The notes below the pieces were generated by a model. It was not told the DNA's origin. It searched no databases and worked only from the letters and a program-made list of their open reading frames with translations. This document shows, one piece after another, positions 4,561 to 10,439 of a DNA stretch of 10,439 nt (within the stretch, counting starts at the first letter, position 1; each line of letters starts with the position of its first letter). The stretch comes from Candidatus Eiseniibacteriota bacterium (GTDB lineage: Bacteria > Eisenbacteria > RBG-16-71-46): the NCBI GenBank assembly GCA_023249815.1, contig JAHFBX010000069.1, positions 1 to 10,439 of the forward strand. Reading direction: 5' to 3'. Position numbers and translations under genes: made by a program.

Positions 4561-7554
4561 TCAGCGCGTGAACACCGCCAGCTTGCCCACGTGCGTGCCG
4601 ACGCCGGGCGCCTCGATGTGGAAGATGTAGATCCCGCTCGCCACGCCGCGGCCGTTCCGGCTCTCGAGGTTCCAGGTCGCCTGCGATGTGTCGTCGTTCT
4701 TCTCGATCACGCGTACCAAGTCGCCCGCCAGGTTGAAGAGGCGGATCGTGCAGCGCACCGGCAGGTGCGTGAACTTGACGATTCGCTCCGCGCCCGTGAG
4801 TTCGTAGCTCGAACCCAGGTAGTAGGGATTCGGCACCGCTCGCACCCGGCTCAGCGCGTCGCGCGCCGAAGCCACGTCGTTGCGTGCCGCGGCGTGCGTC
4901 GTGAACATGAAGCGGTCGTTCGCGGTGGCCGGCACGCTGGTCAGGAACTGGAGCAGGTCGCCCGCAGCAGGCGCAGCCCCGGCCGATGTCGCGCGCGGCC
5001 ACATGAAGTAGCGCGCATCGAGTCCGCCGTGAAGCACGTCACTCAGCATCGGATCCGTGAAGTACGCAGGATTCGGCGTGTTGTCCCCGAAGTACGGCCG
5101 ATCCAGGACCCACACCATCTCCCGGCCGCCCGAAGGGGAATCATCCGGGTCCCACGTGCCGTTTTGGTTCGCGGACGGCGGCGGTCCCGCGTCCTCTAGG
5201 AACGCCGCGTTCAGCTGCAGGTTCGCATCAGTGTCCCACACCGTGAACGGAACCGGCACGTAGTCCTGGACGAGGAAAACGCGACCGCCGCCTCCATCGA
5301 ACATGCGCAGGTAGCGATAGGCGTACTGGCCGAGGGGCCCGCCCGTGAAGCGCAGCTCGCAGTTGTGCGTGAGCGTCGAGCGCCTCGGGATGGTGGAGCC
5401 GAACGCGTCATACGCATAGCCGGCGCCGCCACCAAAGAATTCGAAGCCGGTATCGAAGCCCGTGAGCGCCGGCGTGCCCGTTGCCCGATAACGCACAGCG
5501 GCCAGCTCGCCAGCCGGATATCTCCTGATCCGCACCTGCACGCCATCCACGACGGGGAAGTCCTCGTCCGGCGGGAGATAGTAGTAGTTCGGACTGCCTG
5601 CCGTACGCGACCGATTGTTCGCGACCGTGTCCGCCGCCCCCGCGGGGTCGCGCACGACGTACCATACGGTCGTTCCGCCCGCGGGCTTGAAGCCGACTTC
5701 GTACGTGGCGTCGCGAACCATGACCGTGTCCACGACGACCGCAACGACAGCGTCCGTGGTTGGCATCGGACCGGGCGCGCGCTGGGACGGGGTGCTGGCC
5801 GAGACCTGCACGCTCGCGGGCAGGAAGCCGCCGCCCGGCGGCTGCGGCACGACTTCGATCACCTGTCGTGCCGAAGTCATCACCGGAGGCGACTTCGCGA
5901 GATCCACGCCATAGCCCTCGATCGCGAAGAAGTAACGCTTCCCGTTCACGAGCGGGGCCGCGCGCAGCGTGTCGCGCGTGATGAAGAGCGAGTAGCGAAG
6001 GCCGGTGTCGAACCCGAATGCGGCGACATGGTCCAGCAGCAGGCCCGTCTCCGGGTCGAACAACTTCTCGACCACCGTGCGGATGCCGTTGTCGAGGTCG
6101 AACGTCGCGATGCGCTGGAACGGCCCCTCGGGACCCCTCGACTGGTAGAGGTTGTAGCCCTCGAACGGGTAGCCGCTGGCCGTTACTTGCTCGGCGCTTG
6201 CGTCCCATGACAACAGCACCCCGCCGTCCATCGGGGTCGCGCGGATCACGGGCGCGGACGGCGGCGAACCGAATGCGCCATCACCATCGAAGAACGCTTG
6301 CACCTGCGCGTCGAAGTATTTCATGGCGCCTATGCTGGTCAGCCGGTTGCTGGCTTGCCCTACGACGATGCCGATCACCACATCCTGCGAGTCTCCCGGC
6401 GCCATGTTGAAGGGCCCGCTCGACATGAAGAGGCGTCGGTCCGAGGGGAATGAATCGAGCCAGCCCTCGTTTGTCACGGGGTCGCCGGGCGCGAAGAACT
6501 TGGTGGGCTGACCGGTGGTCGGGTCGATCATCGGGAGCCCTCCGAACGTCATGCCTTGCATGTAGAGGTACACCTCCGTGGAGTCCCGGGGCTCGGCGCT
6601 CTTGCGATAGCGGGGGAATGAAGTCATCCCCCGCGAGCCCGGCAGCTCCGGCACGGCCTTCGCGCCCTGAAAAAAGTCGAAGCCGACGCACGGCGCGCGG
6701 GCGCCGTACTGCTCGTCGTTGTTCGAGGCGTTGTAGGCGAAACCCACTCCAAGCGTGGTGTCGCAGCCCACGAGATCGTCCGTGAAGCCACCCAGATCCG
6801 GGTCCGACCACAGCGCGACGTAGGCGCTGGACAGCAGCTCGGTGCCGCGGTTGAAGATCCGGTAGCGTATGAAGATGGTGTTATCGAGCGCGCCCGGATG
6901 GTGGAAGGCGTAGGTGAGCTGCTGGACCTCGATCCCGAGCGGCAGGGCGCTGCTCGACAGGTACGGGGTCGGCCCGCTCCGGTCATCGTTGAAGACGCTC
7001 CACAGCATTTCGTCGCCGACGACGCTGAGCGAGCCATCAGATCGCACCGCCACGGGTGGGGCCCCGTGCGGGACCGCGCCGGCGTTGTAGTCGGCGAGCG
7101 CGGCGTCTCGCCTCGCGACATCCACCGCGCCCGCACCGTCCAAGTAGACGCGATCGAGCTTGTACACCTTGTACTCGGGTTTCGCAGGATCATCCGGCTG
7201 CCCGTTGGCGAGGATCGCCCCCGGACGGTAGTCGTCCGAGTACTCGGAAACCGTGACCCGCGGCGCTCCATTTACCAACGCCCCGAGCCACAGCCCCCCG
7301 GCGAACACGACGGTCTTGCCGCTCGCCTTGGGGAACTCGAGGCCGCCGCTGGTGCTGCCGCTCTTGTCGTAGGCGAACGATCCGGTGTTCGTGACGACCA
7401 TCGACAGGTTGTTGATGTCGATGCGCTGGGTCGCGTCGGTGGTGCGTGCCTGTGCGGGCGCCACAGGTGCGGCGTTACCGCCAGTCCCCCGAGCCGCCAC
7501 TGCCGATGGCACCAGAAGGAGCAGGAACCAACATGCCGTGCGCGCGCGCATCAT
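4561..7554 (-). CDS. Large secreted protein with FN3-like module and C-terminal FlgD/T9SS type A-like sorting domain
   Basis: I take the start at ATG 7554 (997 residues): GAGGAG directly precedes ATG-ATG, and MMRARTACWFLLLLVPSAVA is then a proper signal peptide. ATG 7551 is equally possible and has slightly better spacing. The frame stays open to a GTG at 7659, but that adds 35 unlike residues and overlaps the divergent gene. The N-terminal region (RIDINNLSMVVTNTGSFAYD, then KTVVFAGGLWLGALVNG and RVTVSEYSDDYRPGA) resembles large surface proteins seen in Eisenbacteria-like and other FCB genomes. A fibronectin III-like stretch lies near 435-520 (GGVLLSWDASAE...GYNLYQSRGPEGPFQRIA). The last 94 residues (904-997) form a beta-sandwich sorting-like domain: VRAVPNPYY, IRLFNLAGDLVRVI, W-N-L-E-S-R-N-G-R-G-V-A-S-G-I-Y, GKLAVFTR. 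In Bacteroidota such domains direct type IX secretion and are cleaved. Whether this host uses that route is unknown. No catalytic motif was recognised, so a surface or matrix role is inference. Confidence 0.85.
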   Translation of the reverse strand: MMRARTACWFLLLLVPSAVAARGTGGNAAPVAPAQARTTDATQRIDINNLSMVVTNTGSFAYDKSGSTSGGLEFPKASGKTVVFAGGLWLGALVNGAPRVTVSEYSDDYRPGAILANGQPDDPAKPEYKVYKLDRVYLDGAGAVDVARRDAALADYNAGAVPHGAPPVAVRSDGSLSVVGDEMLWSVFNDDRSGPTPYLSSSALPLGIEVQQLTYAFHHPGALDNTIFIRYRIFNRGTELLSSAYVALWSDPDLGGFTDDLVGCDTTLGVGFAYNASNNDEQYGARAPCVGFDFFQGAKAVPELPGSRGMTSFPRYRKSAEPRDSTEVYLYMQGMTFGGLPMIDPTTGQPTKFFAPGDPVTNEGWLDSFPSDRRLFMSSGPFNMAPGDSQDVVIGIVVGQASNRLTSIGAMKYFDAQVQAFFDGDGAFGSPPSAPVIRATPMDGGVLLSWDASAEQVTASGYPFEGYNLYQSRGPEGPFQRIATFDLDNGIRTVVEKLFDPETGLLLDHVAAFGFDTGLRYSLFITRDTLRAAPLVNGKRYFFAIEGYGVDLAKSPPVMTSARQVIEVVPQPPGGGFLPASVQVSASTPSQRAPGPMPTTDAVVAVVVDTVMVRDATYEVGFKPAGGTTVWYVVRDPAGAADTVANNRSRTAGSPNYYYLPPDEDFPVVDGVQVRIRRYPAGELAAVRYRATGTPALTGFDTGFEFFGGGAGYAYDAFGSTIPRRSTLTHNCELRFTGGPLGQYAYRYLRMFDGGGGRVFLVQDYVPVPFTVWDTDANLQLNAAFLEDAGPPPSANQNGTWDPDDSPSGGREMVWVLDRPYFGDNTPNPAYFTDPMLSDVLHGGLDARYFMWPRATSAGAAPAAGDLLQFLTSVPATANDRFMFTTHAAARNDVASARDALSRVRAVPNPYYLGSSYELTGAERIVKFTHLPVRCTIRLFNLAGDLVRVIEKNDDTSQATWNLESRNGRGVASGIYIFHIEAPGVGTHVGKLAVFTR

Positions 7555-7560
7555 CTCCTC
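7555..7560 (-). promoter_or_regulatory. Ribosome binding site deciding the start of the large secreted protein
   Basis: GAGGAG on the minus strand abuts ATG-ATG (7554 and 7551). It is the only strong Shine-Dalgarno sequence near the signal peptide and argues against the far-upstream GTG at 7659. Its spacing is short (0 or 3 nt), which slightly favours the second ATG. Confidence 0.5.
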
Positions 7561-7653
7561 GACGTTTCGGCCGGGGGCGCCTGACGCGGCGACTCTAGAC
7601 TCCGCGTGACAGCGGGTCGAGAAGAACCTGCCGCTCATGATAGGACTGCCGCC

Positions 7654-8187
7654 ATGCACGCGCCCGGCCCCACGTTCGAACGCCTTCTGCCACCCGTGGC
7701 GGACGCCGACATCCGTTCGCTCGCCGAGTTGCTCGTGGACGCCGTCGACTCGGGCGCGGCCGTGAGTTTCCTGGCGCCGCTCGATCCTGGCGTGGCGGAG
7801 CGCTGGTGGCGGGAGTCGCTCGCGGCGTCGCCGTCACGCGCGATCGTCCTCGTCGCTCGCGACGCCCACGGTATCGCCGGCACCGTCCAGATGCAGCCCG
7901 CGTGGGCGCCGAACCAGCCGCACCGCGGCGAGATCTGCAAGCTCATCGTCGATCGGCGAGCCAGGGGCGCGGGTCTCGGCGAGCGGCTCATGCACGCGAT
8001 CGAGGAAGCCTCACGCGAAGGCGGGTTCCGGCTCCTGACGCTCGACGCGAAAGAAGGCGGCGCCGCTGTGCAGCTCTATCGCAAGCTCGGCTGGCAGGAA
8101 GTCGGCACGATCCCGGACTTCGCCCTCGACCCCGACGGGCAGGCGAAGCACGGCACGGTGATCTTCTACAAGCGGCTGGAAAGCTGA
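7654..8187 (+). CDS. GNAT family N-acetyltransferase
   Basis: The 177-residue protein is a single complete GNAT domain, the usual length for the family. It should transfer acetyl from acetyl-CoA to an amine of a small molecule or peptide in the cytoplasm. Motif A is plain: beta strand EICKLIVD, then the CoA-pyrophosphate loop RARGAGLG (102-109; R-x-x-G-x-G), then helix GERLMHAIEEA. Motif B includes LLTLDAKEGGAAVQLYRKLGWQEVG, with Y142 in the position often used as general acid, and the fold closes with GTVIFYKRLES. The substrate cannot be told; resemblance is to the broad toxin/antibiotic/amino-acid acetylating groups. I chose ATG 7654, which has AGGA 8-11 nt upstream; a GTG at 7606 in frame would add 16 unlike residues. 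It is divergent from the large secreted protein, with 99 bp between starts. The gap probably holds both promoters; CATGAT near 7636 is a weak -10 candidate. Confidence 0.9.
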   Translation: MHAPGPTFERLLPPVADADIRSLAELLVDAVDSGAAVSFLAPLDPGVAERWWRESLAASPSRAIVLVARDAHGIAGTVQMQPAWAPNQPHRGEICKLIVDRRARGAGLGERLMHAIEEASREGGFRLLTLDAKEGGAAVQLYRKLGWQEVGTIPDFALDPDGQAKHGTVIFYKRLES

Positions 8188-8381
8188 GGCCGATCATCCC
8201 GGGTGTACACTGTCGGCGGACCGAGCACTTTGCATGCGGCACGTGGGCTCGGGAGTCGCATGTTGTCATTCTTCGCGCCACCGAGATGTGTTCGGTGCGA
8301 CGCCAATTGCGCTCAGCCATTGGCAGGATGTCGCTCCACGTGTCTCACCCAGCCGACGCTTCCCCCCGAGGAAGGGCCGCC

Positions 8382-8846
8382 ATGCGCAGGCCGTTGCCGG
8401 TTCTCGCTGTTTCGTTGTTGATCATCGCTCTCCCGATGTCTTCCGGCTGTGGGGGGAGCAAGTCCACCGCGCCTGATCGGAACGCCGGGATCTATGGAAC
8501 GTGGAATGGCACTCTGACGGAAACCACCCAAACTTCCGGCGGACCCACGGTCAATCAGTTTGGGATCACCATCGTGTTCGCCAAGGGGAGCGTTGGTTTC
8601 TATCTCGAAGGCGCTCAGTTCCCCGCCACCATCGTCTCCATGGTGGATCCGAACGTGTCTTTCGAGGTCACGAACGGTTCAGCGAACATCACCTACGCTG
8701 CCACCCGCACGGGCGGCACGATGAACGGTGCTGGATCATGGCCCAGCGGCGTCATCACCGATGTGTGGGCGGTGACCAAAGCGTCGCCCTCGACGCGGCC
8801 GCTCGCGGTCCAGGGAAAGAGGGATCCGCGGTTCGGAGTCCGCTGA
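8382..8846 (+). CDS. Small lipoprotein of unknown function
   Basis: The 154-residue product starts at an ATG with a strong ribosome site (GAGGAAGGG, 5 nt upstream). The N-terminus is a type II signal: MRRPLPVLAVSLLIIALPMSSGC, with lipobox SSGC and lipidated C23, followed by GGSKSTAP, so the mature protein should be membrane-anchored. The rest reads as alternating beta strands: GIYGTWNGTLTETTQ, FGITIVFAKGSVGFYLEG, VSFEVTNGSANITYAATRTGGTMNGAGSW, ITDVWAVTKA. The pattern YGTWNGTL...GTMNGAG is typical of small lipocalin-like or beta-barrel lipoproteins that report a difference between parent and substituted polymer, but no ligand can be named. The same frame is open far upstream through the GNAT gene, but that part is a GC-driven shadow; the lipoprotein signal and ribosome site define the start. 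It ends 49 nt from the convergent oxidoreductase stop. Confidence 0.8.
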   Translation: MRRPLPVLAVSLLIIALPMSSGCGGSKSTAPDRNAGIYGTWNGTLTETTQTSGGPTVNQFGITIVFAKGSVGFYLEGAQFPATIVSMVDPNVSFEVTNGSANITYAATRTGGTMNGAGSWPSGVITDVWAVTKASPSTRPLAVQGKRDPRFGVR

Positions 8847-8847
8847 G

Positions 8848-8861
8848 CTCGGATATCCGAG
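8848..8861. repeat. 14-bp palindrome between convergent genes, possible weak terminator
   Basis: CTCGGATATCCGAG is its own reverse complement and can fold as a 5-bp stem with an ATAT loop. It begins 2 nt after the lipoprotein stop and lies 35 nt beyond the stop of the opposing oxidoreductase. No T-run follows on either strand. A second small pair (CTCG-AC-CGAG) sits at about 8865-8874. Termination is a guess from position. Confidence 0.3.
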
Positions 8862-8895
8862 AATCTCGACCGAGGCCCACCCGCCCGGACCGACC

Positions 8896-10439
8896 CTAGC
8901 TCGCTGCTGCTCCGTTCCCTGGCCCGTTCCTCTGGCCCTTGCGCTTGCGGCCGATCGTGACGGGTTGCGCGACTGCAGCGAGACGTTCCAGCCGCACCGC
9001 CGTCCGCTTGTAGGCCGGCGTGTTGACCTTGTTGTCGCGGTGCGGGCCCAGCAGCCGGTTCACGTGGGCGGCCGGGGTATGAAACGTGGCGAACACCTCG
9101 CCGCGCTTGACGCGCTTGTCGCGCCGCGCCGGAAGCTGCGCTTCGCCCCACGCGCTCACGATGCGCAGTTCATCGCCGTCGGCGATGCCCAGGCTGTCGG
9201 CGTCGTCCGGGTGCAGGTCGAGCGTGTCGATCGGGCGCAGGTCGAGGTTCTTCGTGCGGTCGGTCATGGTGCCAGCGTTGTACGCATAAAGCGTGCGGCC
9301 GGTCACCAGCAGCAGCGGGAACTCGGCGGTCGGCGGCTCTTGCAGTGGCATCTGCTCGGGCCGGCTGAACGGCGCGCGGTCGCCGAGCGTGAACGTGTCG
9401 CTGTGCAGCCGCACGGTGCCCGGGTGCGACTCGTCGGTGCACGGCCACTGGATGCCGCCCTCGCGCTCCATCTTCGCGTACGAGATGCCGGCGCCCGCGG
9501 GCCACAGCACGCGCACCTCGTTCCAGATCTCCTCTGCGTCCTTGAAGTCGAAGCCCTTCATACCCATGCGCTTCGCGACCTCGCACACGGGGATCCAGTC
9601 CGCCACGGCTTCGCCCTGCGGCTCAACCGCCTTGCGCACGCGCTGCACGCGGCGCTCGCTGTTCATGAACGTGCCGTCCTTCTCGAAGCTGGCGGCGGCC
9701 GGCAGGAACACCGTGCCGATCGCGCGCGCGGTCTCGTTCATGAACAGGTCCTGCACCACCACGAGCGGCACGTTCTCGAGCACGCGCTGCGTGCGCACGA
9801 TGTCGGCGTGGCTCTGCATGATGTCGTAGCCGATCGCCCACAACACGTCGAGCTTGCCGGCCTCGGCCGCCTCCACGATCTGCACTGCATCGAGCCCGCG
9901 CTCCTTGGGCAGCTTCACGCCGTAGAACGCCTCCACCTTCGCGCGCACCTCGGCGTTCGAGATCGGCGTGTAGCCGGTGAAGTAGTTGGGGTCGCTCCCC
10001 ATGTGCGCCGAGCCCTGCACGTTGTTCTGGCCGCGCAGCGGATTGATGCCCGTGCCGGGCTTGCCGACGTTGCCCGTGAGCAGCGCCAGGTTCGAGAGCG
10101 CGATGATGCCCTCGGTGCCCTGCACGTTCTCGGTGAGCCCCAGGCCATGGAACGAGATGCTCGGGCTGCCCGTGGCATACATGCGCGCCGCCGCGCGCAC
10201 GAGTTCCGGCGGCACGCCGGTCATCGTCACGGCCTTCTCGGGCGTGTAACCCTTAAGGAACTCGGCGTACTCCGCGAAGCCTTCCGTGCGCTGGGCGATG
10301 AACTCACGGTTCTCGAGCCCCTCCTCGATGATCACCGCCGCCATCGAGTGGAACATCGCCACGTTGGCGCCGGGCGTGATGGGCAGGTGCAGGTCGGCGA
10401 TCTGCGCCAGGCCCACCTTGCGCGGATCGATGACGATCA
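8896..10439 (-). CDS. Formate dehydrogenase-type molybdopterin oxidoreductase, alpha subunit, 5' end outside window
   Basis: The frame is open to the right edge and begins inside the protein (IVIDPRKVGLAQIADLHLPITPGANVA), so the N-terminal iron-sulfur region and the catalytic Cys/Sec lie outside. The visible 513 residues belong to the DMSO reductase superfamily of bis-MGD enzymes. INPLRGQNNVQGSAHMGSDPN carries the formate dehydrogenase signature, with the catalytic-type Arg at 10033-10035. Further blocks are GYDIMQSHAD, QDLFMNETARAIGTVFLPA, FEKDGTFMNSERRVQRV and the C-terminal molybdopterin-binding domain (GEVFATFHTPAAHVNRLLGP, VNTPAYKRTAVRLE). The family oxidises formate to CO2 and passes electrons to NAD+, quinone or ferredoxin through partner subunits; these would be upstream, outside the window. 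AHMG replaces the CDMG of E. coli FdhF, a known variant. A basic Gly/Asn tail (IGRKRKGQRNGPGNGAAAS) extends beyond the usual domain end. The gene symbol is left empty because partner subunits are not visible. Confidence 0.9.
   Translation of the reverse strand, partial: IVIDPRKVGLAQIADLHLPITPGANVAMFHSMAAVIIEEGLENREFIAQRTEGFAEYAEFLKGYTPEKAVTMTGVPPELVRAAARMYATGSPSISFHGLGLTENVQGTEGIIALSNLALLTGNVGKPGTGINPLRGQNNVQGSAHMGSDPNYFTGYTPISNAEVRAKVEAFYGVKLPKERGLDAVQIVEAAEAGKLDVLWAIGYDIMQSHADIVRTQRVLENVPLVVVQDLFMNETARAIGTVFLPAAASFEKDGTFMNSERRVQRVRKAVEPQGEAVADWIPVCEVAKRMGMKGFDFKDAEEIWNEVRVLWPAGAGISYAKMEREGGIQWPCTDESHPGTVRLHSDTFTLGDRAPFSRPEQMPLQEPPTAEFPLLLVTGRTLYAYNAGTMTDRTKNLDLRPIDTLDLHPDDADSLGIADGDELRIVSAWGEAQLPARRDKRVKRGEVFATFHTPAAHVNRLLGPHRDNKVNTPAYKRTAVRLERLAAVAQPVTIGRKRKGQRNGPGNGAAAS

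Noticed and set aside
4078..5199. A 373-codon + strand open frame spanning the antiporter 5' end and the large secreted-protein 3' end
   Set aside because: It crosses two well-supported minus-strand genes and encodes Arg/Ala/His-rich sequence with no domain.
5365..6210. A 281-codon + strand open frame
   Set aside because: It is antisense to the large secreted protein and has Arg-rich low-complexity translation, so it is a shadow.
8261..8293. TTGTCA as a -35 box for the lipoprotein gene
   Set aside because: TTGTCA matches 5 of 6 positions, but no acceptable -10 hexamer lies 16-18 bp downstream.
8270..8300. Small inverted repeat CACCGA-7 nt-TCGGTG between GNAT and lipoprotein genes
   Set aside because: The 6-bp stem does not extend, has no T-run and lies about 90 nt from either gene. 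It is consistent with chance.
7806..8381. N-terminal extension of the lipoprotein frame across the GNAT gene
   Set aside because: The extension is an alternative frame of the GNAT coding sequence. The lipoprotein signal and the GAGGAAGGG ribosome site place the start at 8382.
1..10439. Mobile element, CRISPR, tRNA or defence-system content
   Set aside because: No transposase, integrase, direct-repeat array, tRNA-like cloverleaf or toxin-antitoxin pair was seen. Composition looks even across the genes.

Overview
This is a GC-rich bacterial chromosomal window with six protein-coding genes plus one small secreted-protein gene's regulatory surroundings, seven genes in all. None of them is an obvious mobile, phage, CRISPR or defence gene. 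Two features point to the FCB side of the tree, such as Candidatus Eisenbacteria, Gemmatimonadota or relatives. One is a very large secreted protein with a C-terminal FlgD-like/T9SS type A-like sorting domain (PNPYY...SGIYIFHIEA...GKLAVFTR). The other is a secreted tandem-amidohydrolase protein. This placement is inference from family resemblance, not a computed phylogeny.

Layout. Positions 1-2186 (-) hold a secreted protein with two amidohydrolase modules; its 3' end lies outside the window. Its promoter and leader share a 417-bp divergent region with a small exported W/Y-rich protein at 2604-3056 (+). That gene ends in a perfect 20-bp palindrome, followed by a likely bidirectional terminator at 3075-3105. 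The terminator also serves the facing CPA2-type Na+(K+)/H+ antiporter at 3120-4448 (-). Upstream of the antiporter on the same strand is the large secreted sorting-domain protein at 4561-7554 (-). A short divergent region separates it from a GNAT N-acetyltransferase at 7654-8187 (+). A small lipoprotein follows at 8382-8846 (+). Positions 8896-10439 (-) carry the C-terminal part of a molybdopterin formate dehydrogenase-type alpha subunit that runs off the right edge.

Functional reading. The genes look like independent transcription units, not one pathway. Four of the seven products (amidohydrolase, small W/Y-rich protein, sorting-domain protein, lipoprotein) carry export signals, so the window is rich in envelope and secreted proteins. 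The antiporter serves ion/pH homeostasis and the formate dehydrogenase serves redox metabolism. I see no convincing new multi-gene system. The points most worth following are the degenerate first amidohydrolase module, the orphan small exported protein with its 3' palindrome, and the large sorting-domain protein.
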